From Streptomyces lydicus (GTDB lineage: Bacteria > Actinomycetota > Actinomycetes > Streptomycetales > Streptomycetaceae): a stretch of DNA of 64,000 nucleotides. The DNA is taken from positions 1,488,001-1,552,000 of the forward strand of contig NZ_CP017157.1 of the NCBI RefSeq assembly GCF_001729485.1. Direction: 5' to 3'. Positions within the stretch are counted from its first letter, which is position 1. Every line of letters begins with the position of its first letter. Of this stretch, positions 8,275 through 17,369 are shown piece by piece. Below the pieces are notes generated by a model. It was not told where the DNA came from and did not search any database. It saw only the letters and a program-made list of their open reading frames with translations. The translations under genes were made by a program, and so were the position numbers.

Positions 8275-9360
8275 ATGGCACAGGAAGTGCGCGGCGTGAT
8301 CGCGCCGGGGAAGAACGAACCGGTGCGGGTGGAGACGATCCTGGTACCGGATCCGGGCCCCGGCGAGGCCGTGGTGAAGGTCCAGGCGTGCGGGGTGTGC
8401 CACACCGATCTGCACTACAAGCAGGGCGGCATCAACGACGAGTTCCCGTTCCTGCTCGGGCACGAGGCGTCCGGCGTCGTGGAGTCGGTCGGTGCGGGGG
8501 TCACGGAGATCGCGCCCGGTGACTTCGTCGTCCTCAACTGGCGGGCGGTGTGCGGCCAGTGCCGGGCCTGCCGGCGCGGCCGCCCGCAGTACTGCTTCGA
8601 CACGCACAACGCCGAGCAGCGGATGACGCTGAAGGACGGCACCGAGCTGACCCCCGCGCTCGGCATCGGTGCCTTCGCCGACAAGACGCTGGTCGCCGCC
8701 GGGCAGTGCACCAAGGTCGACCCGGAGGTGTCGCCCGCGGTGGCGGGTCTGCTGGGCTGCGGGGTGATGGCGGGCATCGGCGCCGCCCTCAACACCGGCG
8801 GGGTGGGGCGCGGCGACGCGGTCGCGGTGATCGGCTGCGGCGGTGTCGGTGACGCGGCCGTGGTCGGCTCGTACCTGGCCGGCGCGTCCAAGATCATTGC
8901 CGTGGACGTCGACGACCGCAAGCTGACCACCGCGCGCTCCATGGGCGCCACCCACACCGTCAACTCCCGCACCACCGACCCCGTCGAGGCGATCCGCGAA
9001 CTGACCGGCGGCTTCGGCGCGGACGTCGTCATCGACGCGGTCGGCCGGCCCGAGACGTACCGGCAGGCGTTCTACGCCCGCGACCTCGCCGGCACCGTCG
9101 TCCTGGTGGGCGTGCCCACCCCCGAGATGACCCTGGAACTGCCCCTGCTGGACGTCTTCGGCCGCGGCGGCGCCCTCAAGTCCTCCTGGTACGGCGACTG
9201 TCTGCCGTCCCGCGACTTCCCGATGCTCGTCGACCTGCACCAGCAGGGCCGGATCGACCTCGCCGCGTTCGTCACCGAGACCATCGGCATCGACGACGTG
9301 GAGAAGGCGTTCGAGCGGATGCACGCCGGCGACGTCCTGCGTTCGGTGGTGACGTTCTGA
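8275..9360 (+). CDS. mscR: S-(hydroxymethyl)mycothiol dehydrogenase (mycothiol-dependent formaldehyde dehydrogenase)
   Basis: A 361-residue zinc-dependent medium-chain dehydrogenase. It is predicted to oxidise the spontaneous formaldehyde-mycothiol adduct, and often S-nitrosomycothiol, with NAD. The catalytic zinc loop is [11 protein letters not shown] (C39), the second ligand region is [16 protein letters not shown], structural zinc cysteines lie in [15 protein letters not shown], and the nucleotide site is [10 protein letters not shown]. The N-terminal [16 protein letters not shown] matches the mycothiol-linked subgroup of actinobacteria better than glutathione enzymes. ATG 8275 follows GAAAGGGG. 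The stop overlaps the start of a metallo-hydrolase (TGATG), giving a two-gene formaldehyde-detoxification unit. Confidence 0.9.
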   Translation: MAQEVRGVIAPGKNEPVRVETILVPDPGPGEAVVKVQACGVCHTDLHYKQGGINDEFPFLLGHEASGVVESVGAGVTEIAPGDFVVLNWRAVCGQCRACRRGRPQYCFDTHNAEQRMTLKDGTELTPALGIGAFADKTLVAAGQCTKVDPEVSPAVAGLLGCGVMAGIGAALNTGGVGRGDAVAVIGCGGVGDAAVVGSYLAGASKIIAVDVDDRKLTTARSMGATHTVNSRTTDPVEAIRELTGGFGADVVIDAVGRPETYRQAFYARDLAGTVVLVGVPTPEMTLELPLLDVFGRGGALKSSWYGDCLPSRDFPMLVDLHQQGRIDLAAFVTETIGIDDVEKAFERMHAGDVLRSVVTF

Positions 9361-9989
9361 TGGCGGCCCGCATCGACCACCTGGTCACCTCCGGCACCTT
9401 CTCCCTCGACGGCGGCACCTGGGACGTCGACAACAACGTCTGGATCGTCGGCAACGACGACGAGGCGATCGTCATCGACGCCGCCCACGACGCCGACGCC
9501 ATCCTCACGGCCCTGGGCGGCCGGACGCTGCGCGCGATCATCTGCACCCACGCGCACAACGACCACATCGACGCCGCCCCGGCGCTGGCCTCCCGTACCG
9601 GCGCCCGGATCCATCTGCACCCCGCCGACCTGCCGCTGTGGAAGATGACCCACCCGGACACCGCGCCGGACGCGGAGCTGGCGGACGGCCAGGTGCTGAC
9701 CATCGCGGGGACCGACCTGCGGGTGCTGCACACACCCGGCCACGCGCCGGGCGCGGTCTGCCTGCACGCGCCCGAGCTGGGGGCCGTCTTCACCGGCGAC
9801 ACGCTCTTCCAGGGCGGCCCGGGCGCCACCGGACGGTCGTTCTCCGACTTCCCGACGATCGTCGGGTCGATCCGGGAGCGGTTGCTGACCTTGCCGCCCG
9901 GGACGCGGGTGCTGACCGGTCACGGCGACCCGACGACGATCGGCGCGGAGGCCCCGCACCTCGACGAGTGGATCGCCCGCGGCCACTGA
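9360..9989 (+). CDS. MBL-fold metallo-hydrolase linked to mscR
   Basis: A 209-residue glyoxalase-II-like metallo-beta-lactamase fold protein. The metal motif CTHAHNDHID (about residues 61-70) is followed by a ligand His in LHTPGHAPGAVC, an Asp in FTGDTLFQGG and a terminal His in LTGHGDPTT. The start codon overlaps the mscR stop, so the two products are translationally coupled. Inference: it hydrolyses S-formylmycothiol, the product of MscR, to formate and mycothiol, as thiol-ester hydrolases do in other formaldehyde pathways. The sequence alone does not prove this; a generic mycothiol thioesterase is an alternative. Confidence 0.85.
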   Translation: MAARIDHLVTSGTFSLDGGTWDVDNNVWIVGNDDEAIVIDAAHDADAILTALGGRTLRAIICTHAHNDHIDAAPALASRTGARIHLHPADLPLWKMTHPDTAPDAELADGQVLTIAGTDLRVLHTPGHAPGAVCLHAPELGAVFTGDTLFQGGPGATGRSFSDFPTIVGSIRERLLTLPPGTRVLTGHGDPTTIGAEAPHLDEWIARGH

Positions 9990-10008
9990 TCGCCCCGGGG
10001 CGGACCCG

Positions 10009-11346
10009 TCACGCCTCCTCGGCCGCCCGCTGGAGGATGCGGGCGGCCACCGCGGGGGAGTCCACCAGCGGATGCAGCGCCAGCGCCCGCAGCGCCGCGC
10101 CCCGGTCCTTGAACAGGGCCGCCTCGACGGCCGCCCGCTCCACCGCCTTGACCTGGAGCATCAGCCCCAACTGGTCCTCGCGCAGCGGCGCGCAGGGCAG
10201 CGGCCGGGCGCCGCGCGCGGTCACCTCGCACACCGTCTCCACGATCGCGTCCGGCGCCAGCTGCGGCACCGTCGTCCCGTTGCGGACGTTGAGGATCAGC
10301 CGGGTCCCGCTGTCGCCCACGATGGCGTGCATCAGCGCCAGCGCCACCCGGTCGTAGCCGCCGCCCTCCAGGTCGTGGCTGTCGCGCTGCCAGCCGCCGC
10401 TGGCCTCCCGGCTGTGCGCCATGTACGTCTCCTCGCGCTCCAGCCGGGTCCGCTCCCACAGCGCGTAGGCCGCGTCCGGGCCGCCGGCCGCCGCGGCCCG
10501 TTCGAAGAAGCCGCCCTGCTGCTGGTCGAGGAACTCGCCGCGGGTCTCCGGGGTGTCGCGCACCGAATCGAGCGTCTCGCGGCGGAAGTAGTAGTAGTGC
10601 AGGTACTCGTTGGGGAGCGCGCCGAGGGTGCGCAGCCACTCGGCGCCGAACAGCCGGCCCTCCTCGAAGGAGCCCAGCGCGGTGTCGTCGGCGAGCAGCC
10701 GCGGCAGCAGTTCGGCGCCGTCCAGCGTCAACGACCGCAGCCAGCCGAGGTGGTTGAGCCCGACGTAGTCGTAGCCGAGCCGGCCGCTCGCGAAGGCCGC
10801 CGGGTCCGCGCCGGCCGCCCGCGCCGCCCGGCGCACCAGCCCCACGGGGGAGTCGCAGATCCCGATGACGCGGTCGCCGAGCACCTGCGACATCGCCTCG
10901 GTGACCATGCCCGCCGGATTGGTGAAGTTGATGACCCAGGCGCCGGGGGCGACCCGGGCGACCCGTTCGGCGATGTCCACCGCGACCGGGATGGTCCGCA
11001 GGCCGTAGAGGACCCCGCCCGCGCCGACCGTCTCCTGGCCGAGCACGCCCTCGGCGAGCGGGATCCGCTCGTCGCGGATCCGGCCGGCCGTACCACCCAC
11101 CCGTATCGCGGAGAAGACGAAGTCGGCGCCGGTCAGCGCCTCGTCCAGACCGTGGGCGACCCGTACCGGCACCGGCGCCCGGTGGCCGTGCGCCAGCCGC
11201 GTCAGCACCTCGGCGATCACCCCCACCCGGCGGGCGTCGGTGTCGTGCAGCACCACCTCGGAGACGGATCCCGCCGGGTCGTCCAGCAGTGCGCGGTAGA
11301 CCAGCGGCACCCGGAAGCCGCCCCCGCCGAGAATCGTGAGCCTCAT
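10009..11346 (-). CDS. GH4-family 6-phospho-beta-glucosidase
   Basis: A 445-residue family 4 glycoside hydrolase. This family uses NAD+ and a divalent metal to cleave 6-phospho-glycosides by a redox-elimination mechanism. The N-terminal dinucleotide fold is LTILGGGGFRVPLVY; further family marks are NFTNPAGMVTEA, the metal Cys in GICDSPVGLVRR, and GLNHLGWLR with the metal His. Length is normal. The ATG at 11346 lacks a ribosome site, but TACGTT lies exactly 7 nt upstream, suggesting a leaderless transcript. It is divergent from a PfkB-type kinase gene, which could supply the phosphorylated substrate since no PTS gene is nearby. The assignment to 6-phospho-beta-glucosidase over other GH4 activities is moderate. 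Confidence 0.87.
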   Translation of the reverse strand: MRLTILGGGGFRVPLVYRALLDDPAGSVSEVVLHDTDARRVGVIAEVLTRLAHGHRAPVPVRVAHGLDEALTGADFVFSAIRVGGTAGRIRDERIPLAEGVLGQETVGAGGVLYGLRTIPVAVDIAERVARVAPGAWVINFTNPAGMVTEAMSQVLGDRVIGICDSPVGLVRRAARAAGADPAAFASGRLGYDYVGLNHLGWLRSLTLDGAELLPRLLADDTALGSFEEGRLFGAEWLRTLGALPNEYLHYYYFRRETLDSVRDTPETRGEFLDQQQGGFFERAAAAGGPDAAYALWERTRLEREETYMAHSREASGGWQRDSHDLEGGGYDRVALALMHAIVGDSGTRLILNVRNGTTVPQLAPDAIVETVCEVTARGARPLPCAPLREDQLGLMLQVKAVERAAVEAALFKDRGAALRALALHPLVDSPAVAARILQRAAEEA

Positions 11347-11392
11347 GGGGCGGAACGTACCGCAGCATCAGGCACACTGGCGGCACGTGCCG
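11347..11392. promoter_or_regulatory. Divergent GH4/PfkB control region with 12-bp palindrome
   Basis: For the minus-strand gene, TACGTT (complement of 11354-11359) is 7 nt from its ATG and looks like the -10 of a leaderless promoter. A perfect palindrome CGGCACGTGCCG lies at 11381-11392, between the two divergent starts, and is a candidate operator acting on both genes. Confidence 0.45.
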
Positions 11393-11412
11393 ATATGAGA
11401 GGGGCGTGCACG

Positions 11413-12555
11413 GTGAGCAGCCGACGGGATGTCCATCCGCCCACGGGCCCGGCCGCCGTGCCACCGGCCCTCGACCCGCTGGCGGCCGTGCGCGCCGACG
11501 GCGATCCGCGCACCGATGTCTACCTCACCGGCACGGTCTTCCTGGACATCATCTTCACCGGCCTGGACTCCGCGCCGGTCCGCGGCACCGAGTCCTGGGC
11601 CCGCGGCATGGGCTCCAGCCCCGGCGGCGTCGCCAACATGGCCACCGCGCTGGCCCGGCTGGGGCTGCGCACCTCCCTCGCCGCGGCGTTCGGCGACGAC
11701 AAGTACGGGGAGTACTGCTGGGAGGCACTCGAAGACGGCGAGGGCATCGACCTGTCCCTCTCCCGCACCGTCCCGGGCTGGCACTCCCCGGTGACCGTCT
11801 CCATGGCGTACGAGGGCGAACGCACGATGGTGTCGCACGGCCACGAGGCGCCGCCGCCGGACTTCGTCTTCGACGGCCGGCACGCGCCGGGCTGCCCGCC
11901 GCCGTCCCGCGCCTGCGTCGCCTCGCTGGTGCCGGGGCGCCGGGAGGGCTGGCTGGGCTGCGCGGCCGGCCGCGGCAGCCGCCTCTTCGCGGACGTGGGC
12001 TGGGACGACAGCGGCCGCTGGGACCCGGCCGACCTCGCCGACCTGGAGCACTGCGAGGCGTTCCTGCCCAACGCCGAGGAGGCGATGCGCTACATGCGGA
12101 CGGACTGCCCGCGCGCGGCCGCCCGCAAGCTCGCCGACCTGGTCCCGCTCGCGGTCGTCACGCTCGGCTCGGAGGGCGCCTACGCGGTGGACGGGCGGAC
12201 CGGGGAGACCGCCGAGGTGCCCGCGATCGCGGTGCAGGAACTGGACCCGACGGGCGCCGGCGACGTCTTCGTCGCCGGGTTCGTGACCGGCACGCTGGCC
12301 GACTGGCCACTCGCCGAGCGGCTGGCCTTCGCGGGGCTGAGCGCCGCGCTGTCGGTGCAGGAATTCGGCGGTTCGCTCTCCGCGCCGGGCTGGGCGGAGA
12401 TCGCGGCCTGGTGGCAGCAGGTGCGGACGTACGAGGCGGGTGCGCCGGGCGCGCTGCGCCGCCAGTACGCGTTCCTGGACGAGGTGCTGCCGGCGGCCTA
12501 CCGCCCCGCCCCGCGGGCCCGCGCCGTCCCCACGCTCGGCTTCCGCCGGGCCTGA
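11413..12555 (+). CDS. PfkB-family carbohydrate kinase
   Basis: A 380-residue ribokinase-fold sugar kinase. The N-terminal motif SSPGGVANMATALARLGL and the ATP/anion-hole signature LDPTGAGDVFVAGF with the catalytic Asp identify the family. An N-terminal Pro/Ala-rich tail of about 30 residues and a C-terminal extension after the kinase core are somewhat unusual. GTG 11413 is chosen because GAGAGGGG sits 8 nt upstream; ATG 11395 is an in-frame alternative. The gene is divergent from the GH4 glucosidase gene, which suggests a shared carbohydrate. The substrate cannot be read from sequence. Confidence 0.88.
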   Translation: MSSRRDVHPPTGPAAVPPALDPLAAVRADGDPRTDVYLTGTVFLDIIFTGLDSAPVRGTESWARGMGSSPGGVANMATALARLGLRTSLAAAFGDDKYGEYCWEALEDGEGIDLSLSRTVPGWHSPVTVSMAYEGERTMVSHGHEAPPPDFVFDGRHAPGCPPPSRACVASLVPGRREGWLGCAAGRGSRLFADVGWDDSGRWDPADLADLEHCEAFLPNAEEAMRYMRTDCPRAAARKLADLVPLAVVTLGSEGAYAVDGRTGETAEVPAIAVQELDPTGAGDVFVAGFVTGTLADWPLAERLAFAGLSAALSVQEFGGSLSAPGWAEIAAWWQQVRTYEAGAPGALRRQYAFLDEVLPAAYRPAPRARAVPTLGFRRA

Positions 12556-12730
12556 GGGACCTCCCGCGCCCGCGGTGACGGCCGGCCCGTCCGGGGGGCG
12601 CGGAAAAGCCCTCGGGCTTGTCGGTGCCCCGTCGTACCCTGGTAGCGCAAGGAGTCCGTGCAGGCAGGCACCTTTGAGGGGCACCTCTTATGAGCGAAGG
12701 ACGGGGTTGAGCAGGCCACTGGGCCACCCT

Positions 12731-13735
<1,005 letters not shown>

Positions 13736-13778
13736 GCCCGAGCACCGCGCGATCAAGAAGCGAGAAGCAACTCCCCTC

Positions 13779-14276
13779 ATGTCCATCGACGTGAACAACG
13801 AGTCCGGCACGGACGTCGACGAGCAGGCGATCCTCGACATCGCCCGCTACGCCCTGGCCCGGATGCGTATCCACCCGCTCTCCGAGCTGTCCGTCATCGT
13901 CGTGGACGACGAGGCCATGGAGCAGCTCCACCTGCAGTGGATGGACCTGCCGGGTCCGACCGATGTCATGTCCTTCCCGATGGACGAGCTGCGTCCGCCG
14001 GCCAAGGACGACGAGGAGCCCCCGCAGGGGCTCCTCGGTGACATCGTGCTGTGCCCCGAGGTCGCCAAGAAGCAGGGTGAGGAGGCGCCGACGGGACACA
14101 GCATGGACGAGGAGCTCCAGCTGCTGACCGTCCACGGCGTGCTCCACCTCCTCGGCTACGACCACGAGGAGCCGGACGAGAAGGCCGAGATGTTCGGGCT
14201 CCAGGCGGCGATCGTCGACGGCTGGCGCACGGAGCGGGGCCTGACCGGCCCCTCGCCGGCCCCGACCGTCACCTGA
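13779..14276 (+). CDS. ybeY: Endoribonuclease YbeY (rRNA maturation factor)
   Basis: A 165-residue single-strand endoribonuclease required for 16S rRNA 3'-end processing and ribosome quality control. The zinc motif [13 protein letters not shown] (H119, H123, H129) matches the HxxxHxxGxxH family pattern, and [11 protein letters not shown] is the conserved core strand. The ATG lies 43 nt after phoH. An in-frame GTG at 13692 would overlap phoH and has no support. The C-terminus carries a short Pro-rich tail. Confidence 0.96.
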   Translation: MSIDVNNESGTDVDEQAILDIARYALARMRIHPLSELSVIVVDDEAMEQLHLQWMDLPGPTDVMSFPMDELRPPAKDDEEPPQGLLGDIVLCPEVAKKQGEEAPTGHSMDEELQLLTVHGVLHLLGYDHEEPDEKAEMFGLQAAIVDGWRTERGLTGPSPAPTVT

Positions 14277-14288
14277 CGGGCGCCCGCG

Positions 14289-15614
14289 ATGACCACCCAG
14301 CTGATCGCCGTCGCGGTCCTGCTCATCGTGATCGCCTGGCTGGCCGCCTGCGCGGAGGCCGGCCTGGCGCGTACCACGAGCTTCCGGGCCGAGGAGGCGG
14401 TCCGCTCCGGGCGGCGGGGCAGCGCCAAGCTCGCCCAGGTCGCCGCCGACCCCACCCGCTACCTCAACGTGGCGCTGCTGGTGCGGGTCGGCTGCGAGAT
14501 GGCGGCCGGCGCGCTGGTCACCTATGCCTGCCTGCGCTCCTTCGACAAGACCTGGCAGGCGCTGACCGTCGCCATCGCCGTGATGGTGCTGGTCTCCTAC
14601 GTGGCCGTCGGGGTCTCCCCGCGGACGATCGGCCGCCAGCACCCGCTGAACACCGCCACCGCCGCGGCGTACGTCCTGCTGCCGCTGGCCCGCGTCATGG
14701 GCCCGATCCCGCAGCTGCTGATCCTCATCGGCAACGCCCTCACGCCCGGCAAGGGCTTCCGCAAGGGCCCGTTCGCCTCCGAGGCGGAGCTGCGTTCGCT
14801 GGTCGACCTCGCGGAGAAGGAGTCGCTGATCGAGGACGAGGAGCGCCGTATGGTGCACTCCGTCTTCCAGCTCGGCGACACCCTGGTGCGCGAGGTGATG
14901 GTGCCGCGTACGGACCTGGTCGCCGTCGAGCGTTTCAAGACCATCCGCCAGGCGCTGACCCTTGCCCTGCGCTCCGGCTTCTCCCGCATTCCGGTGACCG
15001 GCGAGAACGAGGACGACATCGTCGGCGTGGTCTACCTCAAGGACCTCGCCCGCAAGGTGCACATCAGCCGCGACGCCGAGACCGAGCTGGTCTCCACGGC
15101 CATGCGGCCCGCCGTCTTCGTGCCCGACACGAAGAATGCCGGTGATCTGCTGCGGGAAATGCAGCAGGACCGCAATCATGTCGCCGTGGTCATCGACGAA
15201 TACGGCGGCACCGCCGGAATCGTCACCATCGAGGACATCCTCGAAGAGATCGTCGGCGAGATCACCGATGAATACGACCGGGAATTGCCGCCGGTCGAGG
15301 ATCTCGGTGACGACCGTTATCGCGTCACCGCCCGCCTCGATATCGGTGACCTGGGCGAGCTCTACGGGCTGGCCGAGCTGGACGACGAGGACGTCGAAAC
15401 GGTCGGCGGACTGCTGGCCAAGCTGCTGGGCCGGGTGCCGATCGCCGGTGCCACCGCCGAGGTCGATGTCGCCGAGTACGCCGCCGACTCCGGGCTGACG
15501 GCGCTCAGGCTGACCGCCGAATCCCCGGCCGGCCGCCGGAACAAGATCGTCACGGTGGTCTGCGAGCCGGTCCGCCCGGCGGACGCGGGCGAGCCCGCGG
15601 AACTCTCCGCGTAG
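14289..15614 (+). CDS. CNNM/HlyC-CorC family transporter-like membrane protein
   Basis: A 441-residue protein with an N-terminal DUF21 membrane domain: hydrophobic spans near residues 4-22, about 60-80, 90-108 and 120-145. A pair of CBS domains follows (about 195-320, with VPRTDLVAVE and VVIDEYGGTAGIVTIEDILEEIVGEI written here in two parts, VVIDEYGGTAG and IVTIEDILEEI). The protein ends in a CorC/HlyC C-terminal domain. Relatives are implicated in magnesium or cobalt efflux; older 'hemolysin' names are misleading. The gene starts 12 nt after ybeY in the conserved ybeY-corC-era order. The region just behind its stop is rich in inverted repeats. Confidence 0.92.
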   Translation: MTTQLIAVAVLLIVIAWLAACAEAGLARTTSFRAEEAVRSGRRGSAKLAQVAADPTRYLNVALLVRVGCEMAAGALVTYACLRSFDKTWQALTVAIAVMVLVSYVAVGVSPRTIGRQHPLNTATAAAYVLLPLARVMGPIPQLLILIGNALTPGKGFRKGPFASEAELRSLVDLAEKESLIEDEERRMVHSVFQLGDTLVREVMVPRTDLVAVERFKTIRQALTLALRSGFSRIPVTGENEDDIVGVVYLKDLARKVHISRDAETELVSTAMRPAVFVPDTKNAGDLLREMQQDRNHVAVVIDEYGGTAGIVTIEDILEEIVGEITDEYDRELPPVEDLGDDRYRVTARLDIGDLGELYGLAELDDEDVETVGGLLAKLLGRVPIAGATAEVDVAEYAADSGLTALRLTAESPAGRRNKIVTVVCEPVRPADAGEPAELSA

Positions 15615-15615
15615 T

Positions 15616-15753
15616 CCCGGCGCACACCGGAACCACCGACCTGCCGCACACCGCGGGAAAACGCCTGCGGTGGTGCGCCGGGCCACTCATCTCCAGTGCA
15701 CCGGAAATGTTCTGCAAGCCATTTCCGGTGGGGCTGGATTCTGCCCGGCGCAC
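15616..15753 (+). other. Structured intergenic region after the corC-like gene
   Basis: This 326-nt intergenic stretch has less uniform GC than its surroundings. CCCGGCGCAC occurs at 15616-15625 and again at 15744-15753, with the exact reverse complement GTGCGCCGGG between them at 15673-15682. The middle segment can therefore pair with either copy, not both. Inside the second pairing is an independent 11-bp hairpin (CACCGGAAATG 15699-15709, CATTTCCGGTG 15720-15730, 10-nt loop). A terminator cluster is the simplest reading; an RNA switch is speculative. The rest, to 15927, shows no gene. Confidence 0.5.
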
Positions 15754-15927
15754 CGTGGAAAGATCTTCGGGCGGTTGCCGAAAGGCGGCCGCCACGCGTG
15801 GGGAAATCGTCCGAGAAATCTTGCCACGCGGGTTGCCCCGGCCACGGGGGACCGGGGCAGCCATCCCTCCCCGGCGCCGGAGACGGGCGCCGGGCGATCC
15901 CGCTACGGCCGTCGCGGGGGCGGCGCA

Positions 15928-15943
15928 TATGCTCGCCGGTATG
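15928..15943 (+). promoter_or_regulatory. Candidate leaderless promoter for the deaminase-like gene
   Basis: TATGCT at 15928-15933 is followed by exactly 7 nt and then ATG 15941. This matches the spacing at which a -10 hexamer would place the transcription start on the A of the start codon. No convincing -35 is visible. Confidence 0.45.
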
Positions 15944-16300
15944 ACCGATGCCGCACCGCTGGACCCCGAAGACCGCAAGATCGTCACGCTCGCGCGCTCG
16001 GCGCGGGCCCGCAACGGCGTGCCCGAGGGTGCTGCCGTCCGCGACGAGACCGGCCGCACCTACGTCGCCGGCACCGTCGCCCTGGAATCGTTGCAGCTCA
16101 GCGCGTTGCAGACGGCCGTCGCCATGGCCGTCGCCAGCGGTGCCACCTCCCTGGAGGCCGCGGCCGTGGTCACCGAGGCCGAGGAGGCCAGCGACGCGGA
16201 CCGCGCGGCCGTACGGGACCTCGGCGGCCCCGCGACGCCCGTCCTGGTCGCCGGCCTCGACGGCACCGTGCGCACCACGGGCCCCGCGGGCGAGGCGTAG
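15941..16300 (+). CDS. Cytidine-deaminase-like protein without the zinc site
   Basis: A 119-residue protein resembling the cytidine deaminase fold: IVTLARSARARNGVPEGAAV, then RDETGRTYVAGTVALESLQL, then TAVAMAVASGA. The canonical HAE/CAE metal motif is absent: the aligned position reads LSALQTAVA, and no PCxxC exists. It is therefore unlikely to be an active zinc deaminase. The gene lies between the CorC-like gene and era. An ATG at 15929 would add four residues. The role is unknown; automated annotation as 'cytidine deaminase' would be misleading. Confidence 0.8.
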   Translation: MTDAAPLDPEDRKIVTLARSARARNGVPEGAAVRDETGRTYVAGTVALESLQLSALQTAVAMAVASGATSLEAAAVVTEAEEASDADRAAVRDLGGPATPVLVAGLDGTVRTTGPAGEA

Positions 16301-16385
16301 GACCCGGGCCCCGTGCGGGGCCCCGGCGGAGGGGACTCGGGAGCGGGCGTCGCCCGGCGTGGTCGGAGCGGCGCCCGGCATCGGG

Positions 16386-16401
16386 GAGAATGGGCGCCAT
16401 G
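16386..16401 (+). promoter_or_regulatory. Candidate leaderless promoter for era
   Basis: GAGAAT at 16386-16391 is 7 nt before ATG 16399. The same 18-nt block covering hexamer, spacer and start (GAGAATGGGCGCCATGAG) precedes recO at 31426. A GGGGAG ribosome site overlaps the hexamer, so ordinary initiation is an alternative reading. Confidence 0.35.
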
Positions 16402-17337
16402 AGCGTTCGTACAGAGTCCTCCGCCCCGCACCGCGCCGGCTTCGCATGCTTCGTCGGGCGCCCCAACGCAGGCAAGTCCACCCTGACGAACGCTCTCGTC
16501 GGCACGAAGGTGGCCATCACCTCCAACCGCCCGCAGACCACCCGGCACACGGTGCGCGGCATCGTGCACCGCCCCGAGGCCCAGCTGGTCCTCGTCGACA
16601 CCCCCGGTCTGCACAAGCCGCGCACGCTGCTCGGCGAACGCCTCAACGACGTGGTCCGCACCACGTGGTCGGAGGTCGACGTCATCGGCTTCTGTCTGCC
16701 CGCCGACCAGAAGATCGGCCCCGGCGACCGCTACATCGCCGCCGAGCTGGCCGACATCAAGAAGACCCCCAAGATCGCCATCGTCACCAAGACCGACCTG
16801 GTCGACTCCAAGGCGCTGGCCGCCCAGCTGATCGCGATCGACCAGCTCGGCAAGGAGCTGGGCATCGAGTGGGCCGAGATCATCCCGGTCTCGGCGGTCG
16901 GCGACGCCCAGGTGTCGCTGCTGGCCGACCTGCTCGTGCCGCTCCTGCCCGAGGGCCCGGCGCTCTACCCGGAGGGCGACCTCACCGACGAGCCCGAGCA
17001 GGTCATGGTCGCCGAGCTGATCCGGGAGGCCGCGCTGGAGGGCGTCCGCGACGAACTGCCGCACTCCATCGCCGTGGTGGTCGAGGAGATGCTCCCGCGC
17101 GAGGACCGCCCGGCCGACAAGCCGCTGCTGGACATCCACGCCAACGTCTACATCGAGCGGCCCAGCCAGAAGGGCATCATCATCGGCCCGAAGGGCAAGC
17201 GGCTCAAGGAGGTCGGGACCAAGTCCCGCAAGCACATCGAGGCACTGCTCGGCACGCCGGTCTTCCTCGATCTGCACGTCAAGGTGGCGAAGGACTGGCA
17301 GCGCGATCCCAAGCAGCTGCGGAAGCTGGGCTTCTGA
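16399..17337 (+). CDS. era: Ribosome-maturation GTPase Era
   Basis: A 312-residue GTPase that binds the 3' end of 16S rRNA and assists 30S assembly. G1 is VGRPNAGKST, G3 is DTPGLHKP, G4 is TKTD, and the C-terminal KH RNA-binding domain shows IERPSQKGIIIGPKG followed by LKEVGTKSRKHIEALLG. The ATG at 16399 is 10 nt behind GGGAG; an ATG at 16390 is too close. Length is normal. The genomic position after phoH-ybeY-corC is conserved. Confidence 0.97.
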   Translation: MSVRTESSAPHRAGFACFVGRPNAGKSTLTNALVGTKVAITSNRPQTTRHTVRGIVHRPEAQLVLVDTPGLHKPRTLLGERLNDVVRTTWSEVDVIGFCLPADQKIGPGDRYIAAELADIKKTPKIAIVTKTDLVDSKALAAQLIAIDQLGKELGIEWAEIIPVSAVGDAQVSLLADLLVPLLPEGPALYPEGDLTDEPEQVMVAELIREAALEGVRDELPHSIAVVVEEMLPREDRPADKPLLDIHANVYIERPSQKGIIIGPKGKRLKEVGTKSRKHIEALLGTPVFLDLHVKVAKDWQRDPKQLRKLGF

Positions 17338-17344
17338 GCCGGGC

Positions 17345-17369
17345 GCGGGGCGGCGTCACGCCACCCCGC
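17345..17369. terminator. Bidirectional hairpin between era and MFS gene
   Basis: An 11-bp stem with one mismatch (GCGGGGCGGCG 17345-17355, CGCCACCCCGC 17359-17369) has a 3-nt loop that is the stop codon of the convergent MFS gene. Confidence 0.6.

Noticed and set aside
6604..9324. 906-codon open frame on the minus strand
   Set aside because: It is antisense to gudD and mscR, both with intact catalytic motifs; the frame is an artefact of high-GC codon bias.
10072..11412. Long upstream extension of the PfkB kinase frame
   Set aside because: The extension is antisense to the GH4 gene; a ribosome site supports the GTG at 11413.
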